This document shows, one piece after another, positions 20,595 through 21,676 of a stretch of DNA of 21,676 bases; position 1 is the first letter of the stretch; every line of letters begins with the position of its first letter. A model generated the notes under the pieces. That model had not been told where the DNA came from. It saw only the letters and a program-made list of their open reading frames with translations, and ran no database searches. The stretch is taken from contig CALKWZ010000034.1 of the NCBI GenBank assembly GCA_938003985.1, positions 1 to 21,676 of the forward strand, read 5' to 3'. This DNA comes from an uncultured Verrucomicrobiota bacterium (GTDB lineage: Bacteria > Verrucomicrobiota > Kiritimatiellia > CAIQIC01 > Lenti-01). The position numbers were made by a program, and so were the translations under genes.

Positions 20595-21676
20595 ATGTCA
20601 TCCCTCCGCGCCGCCGTCCGGCGGAAATTGCTGCCGTGGTTCGCGCGGAACGCGCGCGACCTGCCGTGGCGCGCGGAGCCGCGCCGGCCGTACGCGGTCT
20701 GGATCTCGGAAATCATGCTCCAGCAGACGCGCGTGTATACGGTCATTCCCTACTTCCGCCGCTTCCTCGCCCGGTTCCCCGATCCCGCTGCGCTCGCCGC
20801 CGCACCCTTGCAGGACGTCCTGAAGCTCTGGGAAGGCCTCGGCTACTACTCCCGCGCCCGCCAGATCCACAAAACGGCGCAACTCCTCGTCCGCGACCAC
20901 GGCGGAAAACTCCCCCGCGATCCCGCCGCCCTCGCCGCCCTCCCGGGCTTCGGGCCCTACACCGTCGCCGCCGTCGCCTCGTTCGCGTTCGGGCACCCCC
21001 TGGCCGTCCTCGACGGCAACGTGATTCGCGTGTTTTCCCGCCTGCTGGCGTTGCCCGACGACGTCGGCCTGCCCGCCACGAAAAAGAAACTCCAGCGCCT
21101 CGCCGACGACCTGCTGCTGCGGGACAAACCCGCCGCGACCAACGAGGCCTGGATGGAACTCGGCGCGCTGGTCTGCACGCCGCGCCAGCCCCGTTGTCCC
21201 GAATGTCCGTTGCGCGGCGTCTGCCGCGCCGCGAAATCCCAGACTCCCGAAGCCTACCCGAACAAGAAGAAGAAAATGAAAGTGCCCCACAAAGTCGTCG
21301 GCGCCGCCGTCATCCTCAACGCCAAGAACCAAATCCTGATCGCCCAGCGCAATCCCGAAAAGGGCATGCTCGCCGGCTTGTGGGAATTCCCCGGCGGCAA
21401 AATCGCCGAGGGCGAAACGATGCCGGAGTGCATCGCCCGCGAACTGAAGGAAGAAATGGGCCTCGACATCGAAGTCGGCCCCCATCTCGTCACCGTCCAC
21501 CACGCCTACAGCCATTTCACCATCGAGCTGCACGCCCATTTCGCGCGCATCCGCTCCGGCCGCCCGCGCCACCTCGAATGTTCCGGCCATGCCTGGACCA
21601 CCCGCGACAAGTTCGACGACTTCCCCTTCTCCAAGGCCGACTTGGAAATCATCCGCGCCCTGCGCGCCTTGCCGGA
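20595..21676 (+). CDS. mutY: A/G-specific adenine glycosylase fused to an intact MutT-type Nudix domain (3'-truncated by the window)
   Basis: The frame runs off the window after 360 codons. The N-terminal half is MutY, which removes adenine mispaired with 8-oxoguanine. Catalytic Glu39 lies in WISEIMLQQT. The helix-hairpin-helix LPGFGPYTVAAVASFAFG (116-133) leads to Asp140 in VLDGNV. The [4Fe-4S] ligands are Cys194, 201, 204 and 210 with C-x6-C-x2-C-x5-C spacing. A basic linker (NKKKKMKVPHK) joins a C-terminal domain with a complete Nudix box, G-x5-E-x7-RELKEEMGL (268-290), preceded by GLWEFPGG. MutY C-terminal domains usually lack these catalytic residues, so a second activity on 8-oxo-dGTP is possible. 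The start ATG 20595 gives a normal MutY N-terminus; ATG 20577 and 20478 are in frame but add non-family sequence. No good Shine-Dalgarno sequence is seen. Confidence 0.93.
   Translation, partial: MSSLRAAVRRKLLPWFARNARDLPWRAEPRRPYAVWISEIMLQQTRVYTVIPYFRRFLARFPDPAALAAAPLQDVLKLWEGLGYYSRARQIHKTAQLLVRDHGGKLPRDPAALAALPGFGPYTVAAVASFAFGHPLAVLDGNVIRVFSRLLALPDDVGLPATKKKLQRLADDLLLRDKPAATNEAWMELGALVCTPRQPRCPECPLRGVCRAAKSQTPEAYPNKKKKMKVPHKVVGAAVILNAKNQILIAQRNPEKGMLAGLWEFPGGKIAEGETMPECIARELKEEMGLDIEVGPHLVTVHHAYSHFTIELHAHFARIRSGRPRHLECSGHAWTTRDKFDDFPFSKADLEIIRALRALP

Overview
The window looks like chromosomal DNA from a GC-rich bacterium, most likely of the Verrucomicrobiota/Kiritimatiellota (PVC) lineage. 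This is an inference from three things: a secreted protein with repeated N-[LI]-G-Q-L-K motifs, the style of the RHS protein, and a Mla/CHASE2-cyclase gene neighbourhood. No rRNA, tRNA or CRISPR array was found.

Layout. (1) 2-388 (+) is the 3' end of an unrecognised gene that converges on glgC (518-1747, -). A pair of strong hairpins lies between them. (2) 1856-11214 (-) is a run of nine tightly packed genes with gaps of 15 bp or less, two of them overlapping. In transcription order they are a MlaE-type permease, a MlaF-like protein that has lost every ATPase motif, a MlaD-type MCE protein, a helical-repeat lipoprotein, an SH3-domain protein, an M48 metallopeptidase, a CHASE2 class III adenylate cyclase, a metallo-beta-lactamase-fold hydrolase, and an MscS channel with a C-terminal cyclic-nucleotide-binding domain. 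Envelope lipid transport and proteolysis genes are thus joined to a potential cAMP make/break/sense set. (3) 11327-12418 is a RAYT-type transposase element bounded by 23-bp inverted repeats. Its gene has a one-base frameshift. Short direct repeats continue on its right side. (4) 12500-20281 (-) is a surface/secretion operon. In transcription order it encodes a YadA-head-like secreted protein, a GQLK-repeat/calcium-loop protein, a small secreted protein, a 1673-aa RHS protein carrying a carbohydrate-binding-like insertion and a low-GC, Cys-rich tail, and a small two-helix membrane protein. A good sigma-70-like promoter precedes it. (5) 20595-21676 (+) is a divergent, 3'-truncated mutY whose C-terminus is an intact MutT-type Nudix domain.

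How the parts may work together. In the first operon, the cyclase could make cAMP from an extracytoplasmic CHASE2 signal, the MscS/cNMP channel could respond to it, and the MBL protein could be the hydrolase that ends the signal. The Mla, SH3 and M48 proteins place this at the cell envelope. In the second operon, all four large products have signal peptides, so a secreted or surface assembly is plausible. The low-GC 3' end (RHS tail, a 9-codon minigene and a small membrane protein) has the arrangement of an exchangeable effector/immunity cassette. Functions beyond recognised domains are inference. Most long open frames on the strand opposite these genes are GC-driven shadows and were left out.
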